64,000 nt of DNA from an uncultured Methylophilaceae bacterium (GTDB taxonomy: Bacteria; Pseudomonadota; Gammaproteobacteria; Burkholderiales; Methylophilaceae). Below, piece after piece: positions 1 to 7,884 of the stretch. Both the position numbers and the translations under genes were made by a program. The stretch covers positions 1 to 64,000 of the forward strand of contig CAILHX010000003.1 of the NCBI GenBank assembly GCA_903834185.1. The letters are read 5' to 3'. The notes under the pieces were generated by a model, which worked only from the letters and a program-made list of their open reading frames with translations, did no database searches and was not told where the DNA came from. Numbering within the stretch: position 1 is the stretch's first letter; each line of letters opens with the position of its first letter.

Positions 1-1
1 G

Positions 2-70
2 CTATCGCTGGAGAACGATTTTTTAGAAAGCGCGCTCACCAAGGCGGGACTGCTGAGCGCAAGACGATGA
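2..70 (+). pseudogene. 3' remnant of an IS3-family transposase orfA
   Basis: Frame 2 opens at the window edge and reads LENDFLESALTKAGLLSA before a TGA at 68-70. This resembles the C-terminal end of the small helix-turn-helix protein (OrfA) of one group of IS3-family elements, recalled from memory and not searched. The start lies outside the window. The stop overlaps the ATG of the next frame (ATGA at 67-70), as in the usual orfA/orfB arrangement. The downstream orfB is broken, so the element is not functional here. Confidence 0.6.
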
Positions 71-126
71 TAGACCGAACCAACAATCTGCCAGTGAACC
101 GGCAATGCCAACTACTACAAATGTGA
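67..126 (+). pseudogene. 5' stub of an IS3-family transposase orfB, truncated
   Basis: The ATG overlaps the orfA stop. The frame reads MIDRTNNLPVNRQCQLLQM and then TGA at 124-126. The MIDR...LPV..Q...L pattern resembles the N-terminus of OrfB (DDE integrase) in the same IS3 group, a protein normally of about 280 residues. Only 19 codons remain and the DDE domain is absent downstream, so this is a decayed end. It marks an old insertion or rearrangement just left of the patatin gene. Confidence 0.55.
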
Positions 127-140
127 GGAGCAGCAAATGT

Positions 141-263
141 TGCTAGTCCATCCCACATAAAATCAAGTAGCTGTATTTAGTAGTGTCATCAATTGTCGCT
201 AGTAACCATCCCCCATAAGCCGCTAGTTTCAGCACGCTTTTACGCATAAGTCGCTAGCGACTT
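141..263. repeat. Cluster of CGCTAG-type motifs ending in a 16-bp perfect palindrome
   Basis: Four related heptamers lie at 141 (TGCTAGT), 197 and 221 (CGCTAGT) and 252 (CGCTAGC). The second and third are linked by CATAAGC, and the stretches at 214-226 and 245-257 share CATAAGYCGCTAG. The units at 141-160 and 197-218 also share a CCATCCC-type core. The last motif sits in AAGTCGCTAGCGACTT (248-263), which equals its own reverse complement. The rest of 127-396 shows no gene. Function unknown; binding sites for a recombinase, transposase or regulator are possible. Confidence 0.5.
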
Positions 264-396
264 CAATTCTCTATTTCATTCAGAAGCTATCAGCACATTG
301 CTCATTGATGTACAAAGTAATTTTTGAGAAATACCCCTTGAAATATTATTGTCCGCCCCCATTTCGCAAAAAAACCTTTATTGCAAAGGGAGTCCT

Positions 397-1497
397 ATGA
401 AAGAGCAAACCCCATTTCGCGTACTCTGCTTAGACGGAGGGGGGATGCGTGGGGCCTATCAAACGGCTTTCCTTGAAACTTTCGCAACTAGGCTTGAAAC
501 TTCGCAGGGAAGGCAATATCCGATTGACATCGGAAGAGCCTTCGATCTTATTGTTGGTACAAGTACAGGTGGTATTGTCGCTTGTGCGCTGGCTGCCGGT
601 GTACCTCTCCCTTCACTTAAAAACCTTTATACCGAACACGGTAAAAACATATTCCCTTATCAAAGGTTGCGTGCCATTTGGGGTATTGGCCAGGCTGTTC
701 GTGCACTTGGCTTCGGTTTGCACAAGGGAGATATAGCTCTTCGAGAAATTCTCAGCAAAACCCTTGGCAATTTGACGTTAGGTGATATCTATCAATCAAG
801 AGGTATCGCATTAGCTATCCCCGCGGTAGACATTAACCGGCATGCAGCAGTTGTATTTAAGACTAAACATCTAAAAAGACTAAACGGTCGCGACGACACC
901 CGAACTCTGGTCGATGTTTGCATGGCAACCAGCGCAGCACCGATATTGCGATCAATGGCGGAGTTAAAGGAACCAGGAAGTAACGGAACAACCGCCGTTT
1001 ATGCGGATGGAGGTCTCTGGGCAAATAATCCTGGGCTGATCGGCATGATGGAAGCAGCCGAAATCTTGAGGGATAGAGACCAAGATTCTCGCAGTATCGA
1101 GCTATACATGCTTGGCACACTACCATCTCAAGGGGGCGAAGAACTTAGTAGAAACTCTTTACACCGTGGTGCTTGGGGATGGCGATTCGGTCTACGTGCC
1201 ATTAGTGCAAGTTTGAATTCCCAAGCGGTCGGTTACGATTATCTTTCATCAAAATTGGCTGAGATACATAGTTCAATTGGACAGCGCTTCCCAGTTGTTT
1301 TCTTGCCATACGGAGAGGGTTTTTGCCGCTCTGTTGCGAAGTGCTCGCTGGATGTAAATCTTAAGACTACTTGCATCACTCCATCCCCCGTAGTACACAA
1401 GGTCATTCAAGTGCCCTTGGTTGTCCACCACGGATGCATATGCTCTATTGAAAAAGGCATGTCTGGCAATGTGCCAATGAAAGCCTTTGACTCCTGA
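397..1497 (+). CDS. Patatin-like phospholipase, 3' end replaced or truncated
   Basis: A predicted patatin-fold lipid acyl hydrolase. From the ATG at 397 (AAGGGAG just upstream) it shows the oxyanion-hole motif DGGGMRG (residues 13-19), the nucleophile elbow GTSTGG with Ser56, and the catalytic Asp in DGG (residue 204). Relatives include CapV-type effectors of CBASS defence and stand-alone bacterial patatins; the sequence alone does not tell which. The fold looks normal to about residue 292. Beyond that the frame is antisense to the integrase at 1273-2472 and gives a Cys-rich tail unlike a patatin, so the native C-terminus is probably lost. No nucleotide cyclase or other CBASS partner is seen; the left flank is a broken IS3 element. 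Activity after truncation is uncertain. Confidence 0.75.
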   Translation: MKEQTPFRVLCLDGGGMRGAYQTAFLETFATRLETSQGRQYPIDIGRAFDLIVGTSTGGIVACALAAGVPLPSLKNLYTEHGKNIFPYQRLRAIWGIGQAVRALGFGLHKGDIALREILSKTLGNLTLGDIYQSRGIALAIPAVDINRHAAVVFKTKHLKRLNGRDDTRTLVDVCMATSAAPILRSMAELKEPGSNGTTAVYADGGLWANNPGLIGMMEAAEILRDRDQDSRSIELYMLGTLPSQGGEELSRNSLHRGAWGWRFGLRAISASLNSQAVGYDYLSSKLAEIHSSIGQRFPVVFLPYGEGFCRSVAKCSLDVNLKTTCITPSPVVHKVIQVPLVVHHGCICSIEKGMSGNVPMKAFDS

Positions 1498-2472
1498 TTC
1501 ATAAGATATTTTTTTTGCAACATCTTCCGCCGATTTCAGAGCTAATGGAGCGCCGGAATCTTCTGCCAAAATAAGGAAATTGTGCTCAAGCATAAATTGC
1601 TTACCCCCACTTTCCAGCTGACGATACCGGTATTTCGATATGTAATCTCTCAAATTCATAGGCAGCGATGAATTGTTGATGATAAAGCCCAGATCTCGAG
1701 AAAGTGTCTTTGGCCTTGGAGCGTATACACCGCGAGGATCTTTGTAAGTTCTGCCACGCTCTTCAATACGTACGATGCTTATGTGGTCCCGTTCAAAATT
1801 AGGACAATCTTCTAGGCGTAACGCAAGGATTTCACTGATTCTGAGTCCCATTTCAACTGCAAGGCGCCACATCAGGTGATTTCGGTATGCTATGGATGGG
1901 CTAATACCCCTTGCCATGGCTGTAGCTGGCTTTAAATACTGTTCAAGCGCGACGATTTCAGACTCTTCCAAGTCTGGAGCCAACTGAAGTTTCCGAGACC
2001 TGACGGCCTTGCTTTTCCATGCTAGCCTAATCGCCTCATCTGCTAGATTGTTTATATACCCGGCATTTCGTCCAGTAGGCCTATTAGCTTCCCATTTGCC
2101 GCACCAGATGCAGAATCTAGCGCAGGCATTCAGTATTGAGTTATAGGAACTGGCATTTAGCGTTCCTCCATTTGATATTTTGCGAGTCCTTAACCATGCC
2201 GAGAACTTCCTGACTTGTATCTCAGATACTCCGGTTCCATTTAGTAATATGGAATCGAGATAGACGCCTTCCCCATCAGCCCATGTGTACAAATTGGCTA
2301 ATTGGCGAAGTTCTTTATTACTGCTATTGGGAGATCCCCCTGATATCGCCAAGTAATGTTCATACATGGACAAGCATATTGACGGTTCACTAGTACGTGT
2401 GTTGATTGCGATGAATCTTGTATTCCCGGCCTCATCCAAGAATGGGTTGATATTGTATGTAAGAACTCTCAT
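1273..2472 (-). CDS. Tyrosine recombinase / site-specific integrase
   Basis: A 399-residue phage-type integrase. The catalytic domain covers roughly residues 165-390: Arg211 in [12 protein letters not shown], His334 and Arg337 in HIAR, Trp364 in the GGW box at the second-His position, and the nucleophile Tyr373. The N-terminal part (about 35-155) looks like a helical core-binding domain. These enzymes cut and rejoin DNA through a 3'-phosphotyrosine link. The gene converges on the patatin gene and their frames overlap by 225 bases, which suggests a recombination joint near 1260-1300. No att repeat or excisionase was recognised. A possible promoter on this strand has TATACT near 2500, but its -35 is poor. 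Confidence 0.88.
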   Translation of the reverse strand: MRVLTYNINPFLDEAGNTRFIAINTRTSEPSICLSMYEHYLAISGGSPNSSNKELRQLANLYTWADGEGVYLDSILLNGTGVSEIQVRKFSAWLRTRKISNGGTLNASSYNSILNACARFCIWCGKWEANRPTGRNAGYINNLADEAIRLAWKSKAVRSRKLQLAPDLEESEIVALEQYLKPATAMARGISPSIAYRNHLMWRLAVEMGLRISEILALRLEDCPNFERDHISIVRIEERGRTYKDPRGVYAPRPKTLSRDLGFIINNSSLPMNLRDYISKYRYRQLESGGKQFMLEHNFLILAEDSGAPLALKSAEDVAKKISYESGVKGFHWHIARHAFFNRAYASVVDNQGHLNDLVYYGGWSDASSLKIYIQRALRNRAAKTLSVWQENNWEALSN

Positions 2473-2542
2473 TCAATTACCAATATAATTACATACAGCC
2501 AGTATAGCTTAGGGCTTGAGTCAGGGTGAAGTATCAGAAATG

Positions 2543-2574
2543 AAAAAGCCGCATCATTACTGATGCGGCTTTTT
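2543..2574. terminator. Bidirectional rho-independent terminator
   Basis: A 14-bp perfect stem, AAAAAGCCGCATCA paired with TGATGCGGCTTTTT, encloses the loop TTAC. It has an A/T tract on both sides, so it can act in either direction. It lies about 70 bases past the stop of nrdJb on the minus strand and most likely ends that transcript. It also separates the nrdJ genes from the integrase region. Confidence 0.85.
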
Positions 2575-2589
2575 CAGCATATACCCAAG

Positions 2590-2633
2590 AATAATGTTTA
2601 CATTATTTGAGAGTATCTGATAATAAGTTTACA
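2590..2633. repeat. Paired GTTTACA motifs, possible mobile-element end
   Basis: AATAATGT and ACATTATT (2590-2597 and 2600-2607) form an 8-bp inverted repeat around TT. A second related unit, ATAATAAGTTTACAC (2619-2633), follows about 31 bases from the first GTTTACA. Such spaced AT-rich copies are typical of transposase-binding ends. No transposase is adjacent, so this reading is weak; it may mark the edge of the accessory segment beside nrdJb. Confidence 0.3.
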
Positions 2634-2643
2634 CTTTATACCG

Positions 2644-3330
2644 CTAAGAACACTTACTTTCGCCACAATTCAAACATGTCAAACAACCATCCATGATAAT
2701 GGCAGCTTTCGTGCTGCATTTGGCGCATAGTTGCGCACCTGGCGGGAAGCCTTCATCGTTTGTAGGCTCATGGGCGTGTTTTTCCATGTATTCAGCACGC
2801 TTCTCAGCGATGAGTTTTTGCTGATGCTGGTCGGGTATAGACTTGCTCAGCATGCCGATCTCCAGCAGGTGTTGTTCCACTACTTCACCAATTTCGGCCA
2901 CCAGGCTGGGGATGTATTTGCCGCCCTTTTTGAAATAACCGCCGCTGGGGTCGAACACAGAGCGTAGTTCTTCCACCAGAAAAGTGACGTCGCCGCCTTT
3001 GCGGAACACTGCGGACATCACGCGGGTGAGTGCGACGATCCACTGAAAGTGCTCCATGTTCTTGGAGTTGATGAAAATCTCGAACGGACGGCGATGCTCT
3101 TGCGGCGTACCTTCGTTCACCACCACATCGTTGATGGTGATGTACAGCGCATGCTCGGTGACCGGGGTTTTGACCTTGTAAGTATTGCCGACCAGTTTTT
3201 CCGGACGGCTGAGCGGTTCGCCCAATTGTACGATGTTGGTCTGCGCCTGTGCCGCCGCTGCTTGTGCGGCTTTGTCATCTTCACTGACGACATTGTAGCT
3301 GGTGATTTTTTTATCTATTTTAATTGCCAT
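2644..3330 (-). CDS. nrdJb: Class II ribonucleotide reductase C-terminal subunit (TSCPD domain), NrdJb
   Basis: This protein supplies the C-terminal part of adenosylcobalamin-dependent ribonucleotide reductase, which is split into two genes as in Pseudomonas NrdJa/NrdJb. The central region (about residues 45-170) fits a TSCPD domain. The end carries six cysteines: CAKC, a CLTCLNC cluster and a final CS pair, a zinc-ribbon or redox tail expected to re-reduce the catalytic subunit. I chose the ATG at 3330 because AAGGAG lies 8 bases upstream; an ATG 18 bases earlier has no such site. It follows nrdJa after an 89-base gap on the same strand and is probably cotranscribed. A strong terminator lies downstream. 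Confidence 0.85.
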   Translation of the reverse strand: MAIKIDKKITSYNVVSEDDKAAQAAAAQAQTNIVQLGEPLSRPEKLVGNTYKVKTPVTEHALYITINDVVVNEGTPQEHRRPFEIFINSKNMEHFQWIVALTRVMSAVFRKGGDVTFLVEELRSVFDPSGGYFKKGGKYIPSLVAEIGEVVEQHLLEIGMLSKSIPDQHQQKLIAEKRAEYMEKHAHEPTNDEGFPPGAQLCAKCSTKAAIIMDGCLTCLNCGESKCS

Positions 3331-3419
3331 GTTTTTCTCCTTGGGCATAGTCGTAAGTAGAAAGCCGTTAGACGTGAGAAACCGATTTTGGTTTTTAACT
3401 TACGTCTTGCGTCTTCCGA

Positions 3420-5573
3420 CTAGAACTTCCCGTAATAGCCTTCCTTCAATGCGTCATAAAGATTTGCGGCGCTGTGCATCTCGCCATCGTATTCGATCTC
3501 TTCATTACCCTTGGCTTCTACCACTGTGCCGTCTTCCAGGGTAAATTTGTAAGTGGTGTTCTCCAGATCCTTTTCCGTGACCAATACGCCCTGGAACGCT
3601 TCCGGGTTGAAGCGGAATGTAGTGCAGCCCTTCAGGCCTTGCTCATAGGCATACAGATAGATGTTCTTGAAATCTTCAAAACCATAATCGGTAGGTACGT
3701 TGATGGTCTTGGAGATGGAGCTGTCTATCCATTTTTGTGCTGCAGCCTGTATGTCCACATGTGCCTTGGCCTGGATGGTGGAGGAATCCAGAAAGTAATC
3801 CGGCAGCTTTTCTTCTTCGGAGGTACCGAAAGGCATGGCTTTGGAGTTGATCAATTCGCGGTAAGCCAGTAATTCGTAGGAATAAACATCCACTTTTTCT
3901 TTGGATTTCTTGCCTTCACGGATGACGTTACGGTTGTAATGATGTGCGAAAGAAGGCTCAATGCCGTTGCTGGCATTGTTGGCCAGGCTGAGCGAAATGG
4001 TGCCGGTGGGGGCTATGGAGCTGTGATGAGTAAAGCGTACACCTTTGTCGGCGATCTTATCACGCAGTTCTTTGGAGAACTGCTTCATATAATTACTATA
4101 ACGCCCCATCAGCACCTTGCCCGCGATCCTGTCGCCGACGCGAATACCGTCTGCTGCCAGTTCGGGACGCTTGGCCAGCATATCCGAAGTGATCTCGAAC
4201 TTCTCGTTCATCAGCGGTGCCGGACCTTTTTCTTCTGCCAGTGCCACGCCGACTTCCCAGCCCACCTCGGCCATGACGCGGGTGACTTCTTCGGTGAATT
4301 TGAGCGATTCTGCCTCGCCGTATTTCATTCTGAGCATGGTCAGGGTAGAGCCCAGACCCAGATAACCCATGCCGTGACGGCGTTTGCGCACGATCTCGTC
4401 GCGTTGTTGCTGCAAAGGAAGACCGTTGACCTCGACTACATTGTCCAGCATGCGGGTGAAAATGCCGACCACTTCGCGGTATTCATCCCAGTCGAAGTGG
4501 GCTTCATCGGTGAAAGGCTTGCGCACGAAACGGGTGAGATTGACTGACCCCAGCAGGCAGGCACCATAAGGCGGCAGCGGTTGCTCACCGCACGGATTGG
4601 TGGCGCGGATATTCTCGCAGAACCAGTTGTTGTTCATCTCGTTGACGCGATCTATCAGAATGAAGCCAGGCTCCGCATAGTCATAGGTCGAGGACATGAT
4701 GACATCCCACAAGCGTTTGGCCTTGATGACTTTGTAAACACGGCAGGCGGTCTTGCCGTCTTCACGGGACAGATAACGGTTTTTCACCGGCCAGTCGCGC
4801 CATACCACTTTGCTGCTGTCGTTGACATCGAGTTCGTCGGTTTGCACTTCTTTTGCCGTCACCGGGAATGCAAGTTTCCACTCGCTATCGGACTTAACCG
4901 CTTCCATGAACTCGGTAGTGATCAGGCACGAGAGGTTGAACTGGCGCAAACGGCCATTCTCGCGCTTGGCTTTGATGAAATCGACCACATCGGGGTGAGA
5001 GATGTCGAAGGTCGCCATTTGTGCGCCGCGACGGCCGCCTGCGCTGGAGACGGTAAAACACATCTTGTCGTAGATATCCATAAAAGATAACGGACCGGAG
5101 GTATAAGCCCCCGCGCCCGCTACAAAAGCTCCCTTGGGACGGAGCGTCGAGAACTCATAGCCTATGCCACAACCGGCTTTGAGTGTTAAGCCTGCTTCAT
5201 GTACTTTTTCCAGAATGCCGTTCATGGAATCTTCCACAATGCCGGATACCGTGCAATTGATCGTGCTGGTGGCAGGCTTATGTTCCAGCGCACCAGCGTT
5301 GGAGGTGATGCGGCCAGCGGGAATCACACCGCGGCGCAGTGCCCATAGAAACTTTTCATACCATACAGTACGGTTTTCTTCAGTGGTTTCAACATCAGCC
5401 AGTGCCTTGGCAACGCGGCGATAGGTGTCATCTATGTTCTGATCAACAGGAGCGCCTTGTTTAGTCTTGAGGCGATACTTCTTGTCCCATATATCCAGCG
5501 ATACCGCTTGCATTGCGACCTGCTCTGTTACTTCGTGCTCGTTATCTTGTGCTAATTGAACTGCTTTGAGCAT
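3420..5573 (-). CDS. nrdJa: Adenosylcobalamin-dependent ribonucleotide reductase catalytic subunit, NrdJa
   Basis: Reduces ribonucleotides to deoxyribonucleotides with a cobalamin-generated thiyl radical, independent of oxygen. The 717-residue protein has the catalytic NPCGE box (Asn326, Cys328, Glu330), the partner cysteine Cys339 in GACLLGSVNL eleven residues later, and the N-terminal redox cysteine Cys107 in the STINC motif. The spacing matches class II enzymes. The C-terminal TSCPD/zinc portion is absent here and encoded by the next gene. Activity implies access to vitamin B12. A NrdR-like palindrome lies 64 bases upstream of the start. No class I or III reductase is in the window. Confidence 0.92.
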   Translation of the reverse strand: MLKAVQLAQDNEHEVTEQVAMQAVSLDIWDKKYRLKTKQGAPVDQNIDDTYRRVAKALADVETTEENRTVWYEKFLWALRRGVIPAGRITSNAGALEHKPATSTINCTVSGIVEDSMNGILEKVHEAGLTLKAGCGIGYEFSTLRPKGAFVAGAGAYTSGPLSFMDIYDKMCFTVSSAGGRRGAQMATFDISHPDVVDFIKAKRENGRLRQFNLSCLITTEFMEAVKSDSEWKLAFPVTAKEVQTDELDVNDSSKVVWRDWPVKNRYLSREDGKTACRVYKVIKAKRLWDVIMSSTYDYAEPGFILIDRVNEMNNNWFCENIRATNPCGEQPLPPYGACLLGSVNLTRFVRKPFTDEAHFDWDEYREVVGIFTRMLDNVVEVNGLPLQQQRDEIVRKRRHGMGYLGLGSTLTMLRMKYGEAESLKFTEEVTRVMAEVGWEVGVALAEEKGPAPLMNEKFEITSDMLAKRPELAADGIRVGDRIAGKVLMGRYSNYMKQFSKELRDKIADKGVRFTHHSSIAPTGTISLSLANNASNGIEPSFAHHYNRNVIREGKKSKEKVDVYSYELLAYRELINSKAMPFGTSEEEKLPDYFLDSSTIQAKAHVDIQAAAQKWIDSSISKTINVPTDYGFEDFKNIYLYAYEQGLKGCTTFRFNPEAFQGVLVTEKDLENTTYKFTLEDGTVVEAKGNEEIEYDGEMHSAANLYDALKEGYYGKF

Positions 5574-5636
5574 GCCATTCTCCTGTTTTTTATAACGGGG
5601 TTGTTTTTATTAAGAATTTGCTTGTAATGCATTCCT

Positions 5637-5654
5637 ACCACAATATGTTGTGGT
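5637..5654. promoter_or_regulatory. NrdR-box-like palindrome upstream of nrdJa
   Basis: ACCACAA and TTGTGGT flank TATG, a perfect 7-bp inverted repeat in the nrdJa/waaA gap. Its AT core and CACAATAT-type half resemble known NrdR boxes in front of ribonucleotide reductase genes. NrdR sites usually come in pairs about three helical turns apart; I see only one here. Its distance from waaA (about 100 bases) fits control of nrdJa better. Confidence 0.55.
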
Positions 5655-5752
5655 GAAAGGAAACAATAAACCCCTTAGTTGTGTCGGTCAAGCGTTTTTC
5701 CAAGAATATTTTATGCCGATGGCAGGTACCCAAGTTGTGCGAAAATAGCAAC

Positions 5753-7015
5753 ATGCCGCGTTTGCTTTATACACTGCTGATCTGCCTTTTTTTGCCCCTT
5801 ACGCTATTACGTTTATTGTGGCGGGCAAGACGTCAGCCGGAATATCTTCAGCATGTGGGAGAGCGGTTTGGATTTTTCAAGGCATTTCCGACCAAGCCCG
5901 TGATCTGGCTGCATTGTGTGTCTGTAGGGGAGACGCGTGGTGCTGCGCCTCTGGTGCATCAGCTCATGGATCGTTATCCTGAACACAGCATCCTCATCAC
6001 GCACGGCACACCCACAGGTCGTGCTACCAGCGAGCAGCTGTTCGGCGATGCTGTGCTACGCTGTTATCTACCCTACGATCTGCCATTCGCAGTACGACGA
6101 TTTTTACGTCATTACCAACCGCAGCAGGGTTTGTTGCTGGAGACCGAGCTGTGGTTCAATTTGATCCATATATGCCACGAGCAAGCGTTACCCTTGTTTT
6201 TGGTGAATGCAAGAATGTCGGAAAAATCTGCCAGTAGTTACACCAAGCTTGGCGGGCTGGTGCGTGAGGGTCTGCGGCAATTGACGGCGATCGCGGCGCA
6301 GACGGAGCAGGATGCCAATCGTCTTTCCGCATTGAGCGGACAGCATGCGGAAGTTACCGGTAACCTTAAATTCGATGTCACACCCAGCGCAGAAGCCATC
6401 GCTGCTGGCATTGCCTTGCGTCAGACCTGGGGCATTGGGCGGCCGGTGTTTTTAGCCGCCAGTACCAGGATAGGCGAAGAAGAATTGATACTGGATGCAG
6501 TAGCATGTTTGAACGTTCCCGGTTTATTGACCGTGATTGTCCCGCGTCATCCGCAACGTTTCGACATCGTAGCTGCGATGTTGCAGAAACGAGGCATTGC
6601 ATTTACACGGCGCTCAGACTTGGTTATGGAAAGCGGTACTGCAGTGATACTGGGTGATAGCATGGGCGAGATGGAAATTTATTTCGCTGCCTGTGATGTC
6701 GCTTTTATCGGCGGCAGTCTGCTGCCTTACGGCGGACAGAATCTGATCGAGGCTTGCGCTCTGGGTAAGCCGGTCATCATAGGAGTGCATACCTATAATT
6801 TCAAGGAAAGCACAATGCATGCAGTAGAGACAGGTGCGGCAAGACGTGTGCACGACACCAGAGAATTGACCAATGTTTTGCAGACTTTGATGTCTGATAG
6901 TGATCAGAGAAGTTGTATGGGAGAGGCCGGAATTATTTTTGCCGAAACCAATCGCGGCGCGACACAACGCACGCTTGAATTGATAGAAAGGTACCGCCCA
7001 AGCATCAGAGAATAA
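5753..7015 (+). CDS. waaA: 3-deoxy-D-manno-octulosonic acid (Kdo) transferase
   Basis: Adds Kdo residues from CMP-Kdo to the lipid A precursor at the inner membrane, the first step of LPS core synthesis. The 420-residue product begins with a hydrophobic anchor (about residues 4-22) and then the GT-B glycosyltransferase fold. Family landmarks are GERFGF near residue 37, the acceptor-base region around VSVGETRGAAPL, and the C-terminal donor site GGSLLPYGGQNLIEA. The ATG at 5753 puts the anchor at the very N-terminus; an upstream in-frame ATG would add 24 residues with no membrane character. It is divergent from nrdJa and followed by a small zinc-ribbon gene on the same strand. Confidence 0.93.
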   Translation: MPRLLYTLLICLFLPLTLLRLLWRARRQPEYLQHVGERFGFFKAFPTKPVIWLHCVSVGETRGAAPLVHQLMDRYPEHSILITHGTPTGRATSEQLFGDAVLRCYLPYDLPFAVRRFLRHYQPQQGLLLETELWFNLIHICHEQALPLFLVNARMSEKSASSYTKLGGLVREGLRQLTAIAAQTEQDANRLSALSGQHAEVTGNLKFDVTPSAEAIAAGIALRQTWGIGRPVFLAASTRIGEEELILDAVACLNVPGLLTVIVPRHPQRFDIVAAMLQKRGIAFTRRSDLVMESGTAVILGDSMGEMEIYFAACDVAFIGGSLLPYGGQNLIEACALGKPVIIGVHTYNFKESTMHAVETGAARRVHDTRELTNVLQTLMSDSDQRSCMGEAGIIFAETNRGATQRTLELIERYRPSIRE

Positions 7016-7102
7016 GCTGCACATGCACTGAGTTTGCGATAGACTAATCATGGCGAAGCGCCCCAAAAGTCTGTTCCTAAAAGCTCCCTGTTGGAGGTTG
7101 CC

Positions 7103-7318
7103 ATGGATAACAAGTACGCTTTAGGTAGTACCAAAGTTGCTGTTGAACATCATGATGCAAAGCTGAAATCAACCAAACCGCCCTTAGCTTGTAGTTTTTG
7201 CGGCCATGCACATTTGACGTTCAACCCTACGATGAATGACCATCGGTGCCTTGACTGTGGCGAATATCAGAACGATATTCCTCAAGGATATTCCAGCGGG
7301 CGTAGCGAGAACTATTAG
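7103..7318 (+). CDS. Small zinc-ribbon protein
   Basis: A 71-residue protein with CSFC (Cys30, Cys33) and CLDC (Cys49, Cys52), spaced like a zinc ribbon. The N-terminal 28 residues are polar and the last 15 look disordered. No catalytic domain is present, and I do not recognise a named family. The ATG at 7103 follows a clear GGAGG at 7093-7097. It sits 87 bases after waaA on the same strand and converges on the isochorismatase-like gene with only 14 bases between stops. A nucleic-acid or protein contact role is a guess from the ribbon alone. Confidence 0.7.
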   Translation: MDNKYALGSTKVAVEHHDAKLKSTKPPLACSFCGHAHLTFNPTMNDHRCLDCGEYQNDIPQGYSSGRSENY

Positions 7319-7332
7319 CGCCTTGGGTTACA

Positions 7333-7884
7333 CTAGCGGATCAATCGGCTGATCTGCTTGAAAGCTTCGCCTTCGGCGACTCTAAGCCATTCAAACACCA
7401 CAGACTCGGTATTGCTGACGATCACCCCGGCCTGACGCAAACGCATCAAGGCGTTGCTTTTATTGGCAGGATTGCGTGAGATTACAGCGTCTTCAGCCAC
7501 GAAAACCTGTTTGCCGGATTCCTGTAATTGCAGTGCGGTTTGCAACACACAAATGTGGGCTTCCATACCGGCTAGGATGATTTGCGGGCGGTCGCCTTGC
7601 AAGTGTGAACGAAACAGGCTGGAATCAGCACAGGAGAAACAGGTTTTTTCTATGTACTGAGAGGTGTTCGCATATGACGCTAGTTCGCTGAGTGTGGCTC
7701 CCAGCCCTTTTGGGTATTGTTCAGTAACAATGGTGGGAATTTCCAGCAGTTTCGCAGCTTGCATCAGGATGCCACAATTTTTGACTATGGAGGCCAGCGC
7801 GGTGGCTTCCATCACACTGCTTAGTTTATCCTGCACATCCACAATTACCAGCTGACTGGTTTCGTGCTGTGAAGTGTATGGCAA
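7333..7884 (-). CDS. Isochorismatase-family cysteine hydrolase
   Basis: An amidase/hydrolase of the isochorismatase-like fold, 183 residues. The triad is visible: Asp16 in VIVDVQDK, Lys80 in YIEKTCF, and nucleophile Cys112 in the GMEAHICV loop. Family members cleave amide or vinyl-ether bonds in small molecules (nicotinamide, isochorismate, ureidoacrylate); the substrate here cannot be told. The start is TTG at 7884, touching the TAA of the tolC-like gene, with GGAAGG seven bases upstream; no ATG is available nearby. The tight junction suggests translational coupling in the efflux operon. Confidence 0.85.
   Translation of the reverse strand: MPYTSQHETSQLVIVDVQDKLSSVMEATALASIVKNCGILMQAAKLLEIPTIVTEQYPKGLGATLSELASYANTSQYIEKTCFSCADSSLFRSHLQGDRPQIILAGMEAHICVLQTALQLQESGKQVFVAEDAVISRNPANKSNALMRLRQAGVIVSNTESVVFEWLRVAEGEAFKQISRLIR

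Noticed and set aside
349-396. Earlier TTG start for the patatin frame
   Set aside because: The added 16 residues have no patatin character, and the ATG at 397 has a good ribosome site.
349-2472. Complete CBASS or other defence operon
   Set aside because: Only a patatin-like frame and an integrase are present; no nucleotide cyclase, ubiquitin-like or TIR/HORMA partner lies in the window.
2590-2607. Inverted repeat as a second terminator after nrdJb
   Set aside because: The stem is 8 bp and AT-only with a 2-base loop and no T tract; the GC-rich hairpin at 2543-2574 is far better.
3939-4547. 202-codon plus-strand frame inside nrdJa
   Set aside because: Antisense to the reductase; the composition mirrors the real gene and no motif is seen.
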